The notes under the pieces were generated by a model. That model was not told the DNA's origin and made no database searches. It saw only the letters and a program-made list of their open reading frames with translations. This document shows positions 4,958-5,198 of a stretch of 5,198 nucleotides of DNA, in pieces. The stretch lies in assembly GCA_009783775.1 (NCBI GenBank), contig WRCT01000134.1, forward strand, positions 1 to 5,198. The letters are read 5' to 3'. Made by a program: the position numbers and the translations under genes. The stretch comes from Clostridiales bacterium (GTDB lineage: Bacteria; Bacillota; Clostridia; Christensenellales; CAG-138). Numbering within the stretch: the stretch's first letter is position 1; the number at the start of each line of letters is the position of its first letter.

Positions 4958-5198
4958 ATGGCAATACTGACTGTCACAAACTTGGCAAAGCATTTTGGTG
5001 AGAGAATCCTGTTCTCCGACATATCCTTTTCCATCGCCTCCGGCGAGCGGATCGGCCTGATCGGCGTAAACGGCTCGGGCAAGACCACCCTGCTGCGCAT
5101 TCTGCAAGGCAGGGAAACGGCCGACGCGGGTACCGTGCGCCTGGCCGCCGGACTGACGGCGGGTTTTGTGGAGCAAAACAACGTCTTTGCCCCGGGTG
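4958..5198 (+). CDS. ABC-F family ATPase, N-terminal part (3' end outside window)
   Basis: The translation starts MAILTVTNLAKHFGERILFSDISFSIASGERIGLIGVNGSGKTTLLRIL and stays open for 80 codons to the window end. Walker A is GVNGSGKT at residues 36-43 with Lys42, and the Q-loop glutamine is Gln73 in FVEQN. The N-terminus beginning with the nucleotide-binding domain, without membrane segments, and the wording (LFSDISFSI, RIGLIGVNGSGKTTLLRIL) are typical of ABC-F proteins of the Uup/YdiF type. These carry two ATPase domains in one chain and act on the ribosome rather than in transport. The second domain and the inter-domain linker are outside the window, so subfamily (Uup, EttA-like, resistance type) cannot be decided. 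An importer ATPase is less likely but not excluded. The start follows an extended -10 by six bases, predicting a leaderless mRNA. Confidence 0.85.
   Translation, partial: MAILTVTNLAKHFGERILFSDISFSIASGERIGLIGVNGSGKTTLLRILQGRETADAGTVRLAAGLTAGFVEQNNVFAPG

Noticed and set aside
4940..5181. Minus-strand open frames over the start of the ABC-F gene
   Set aside because: They lie opposite a clear Walker A-containing N-terminus and show no domain of their own.

Overview
The window looks like a chromosomal segment of a Bacillota (Clostridia) bacterium, most likely a gut-type Oscillospiraceae or Christensenellales relative. The evidence is coding DNA of roughly 60% G+C, a full-length MutS2, an NlpC/P60 hydrolase with a Thr/Pro-rich linker in the style of gut Clostridia, and an intergenic palindromic repeat of a kind I recall from those genomes. 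The lineage is inferred from style and was not tested by any search.

Layout. (1) 1-663, +: the 3' two thirds or so of a PLP-dependent class I/II aminotransferase, cut by the window edge. (2) 642-780: a short spacer bounded by two degenerate heptanucleotide repeat tracts in opposite orientation, with a terminator-like hairpin between them. (3) 791-3142, +: complete mutS2. (4) 3143-3230: a short A+T-richer spacer with a possible weak promoter and a clear Shine-Dalgarno. (5) 3231-3458, +: a 75-residue Xre-type DNA-binding protein, much poorer in G+C than its neighbours. (6) 3473-3625: a 122-bp inverted-repeat element (MITE-like) joined to a third heptad tract. (7) 3627-4889, -: a membrane-anchored or secreted cell-wall hydrolase with two peptidoglycan-binding domains and an NlpC/P60 domain. 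(8) 4890-4957: a compact divergent promoter region. (9) 4958-5198, +: the N-terminus of an ABC-F type ATPase, cut by the window edge.

The genes do not form one pathway. They are housekeeping functions: amino-acid metabolism, ribosome or recombination quality control, wall remodelling and ribosome-associated ATPase. A small regulator of possibly foreign origin sits among them. The xre-like gene and the NlpC/P60 gene converge on the inverted-repeat element, which may end transcription for at least one of them.

The most notable structure is in the divergent region. Both genes have the same extended -10 sequence (TGTTATAAT), each separated from its ATG by exactly six bases. By standard promoter geometry this puts +1 on the A of both start codons, so a divergent pair of leaderless mRNAs is predicted, with a dyad (TCGTA-N7-TACGA) between them as a possible operator. 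The second notable feature is the family of three five-unit heptamer tracts, each at or near a gene boundary. I see no CRISPR array, tRNA, rRNA, transposase gene or phage gene, and no clear new multi-gene system.
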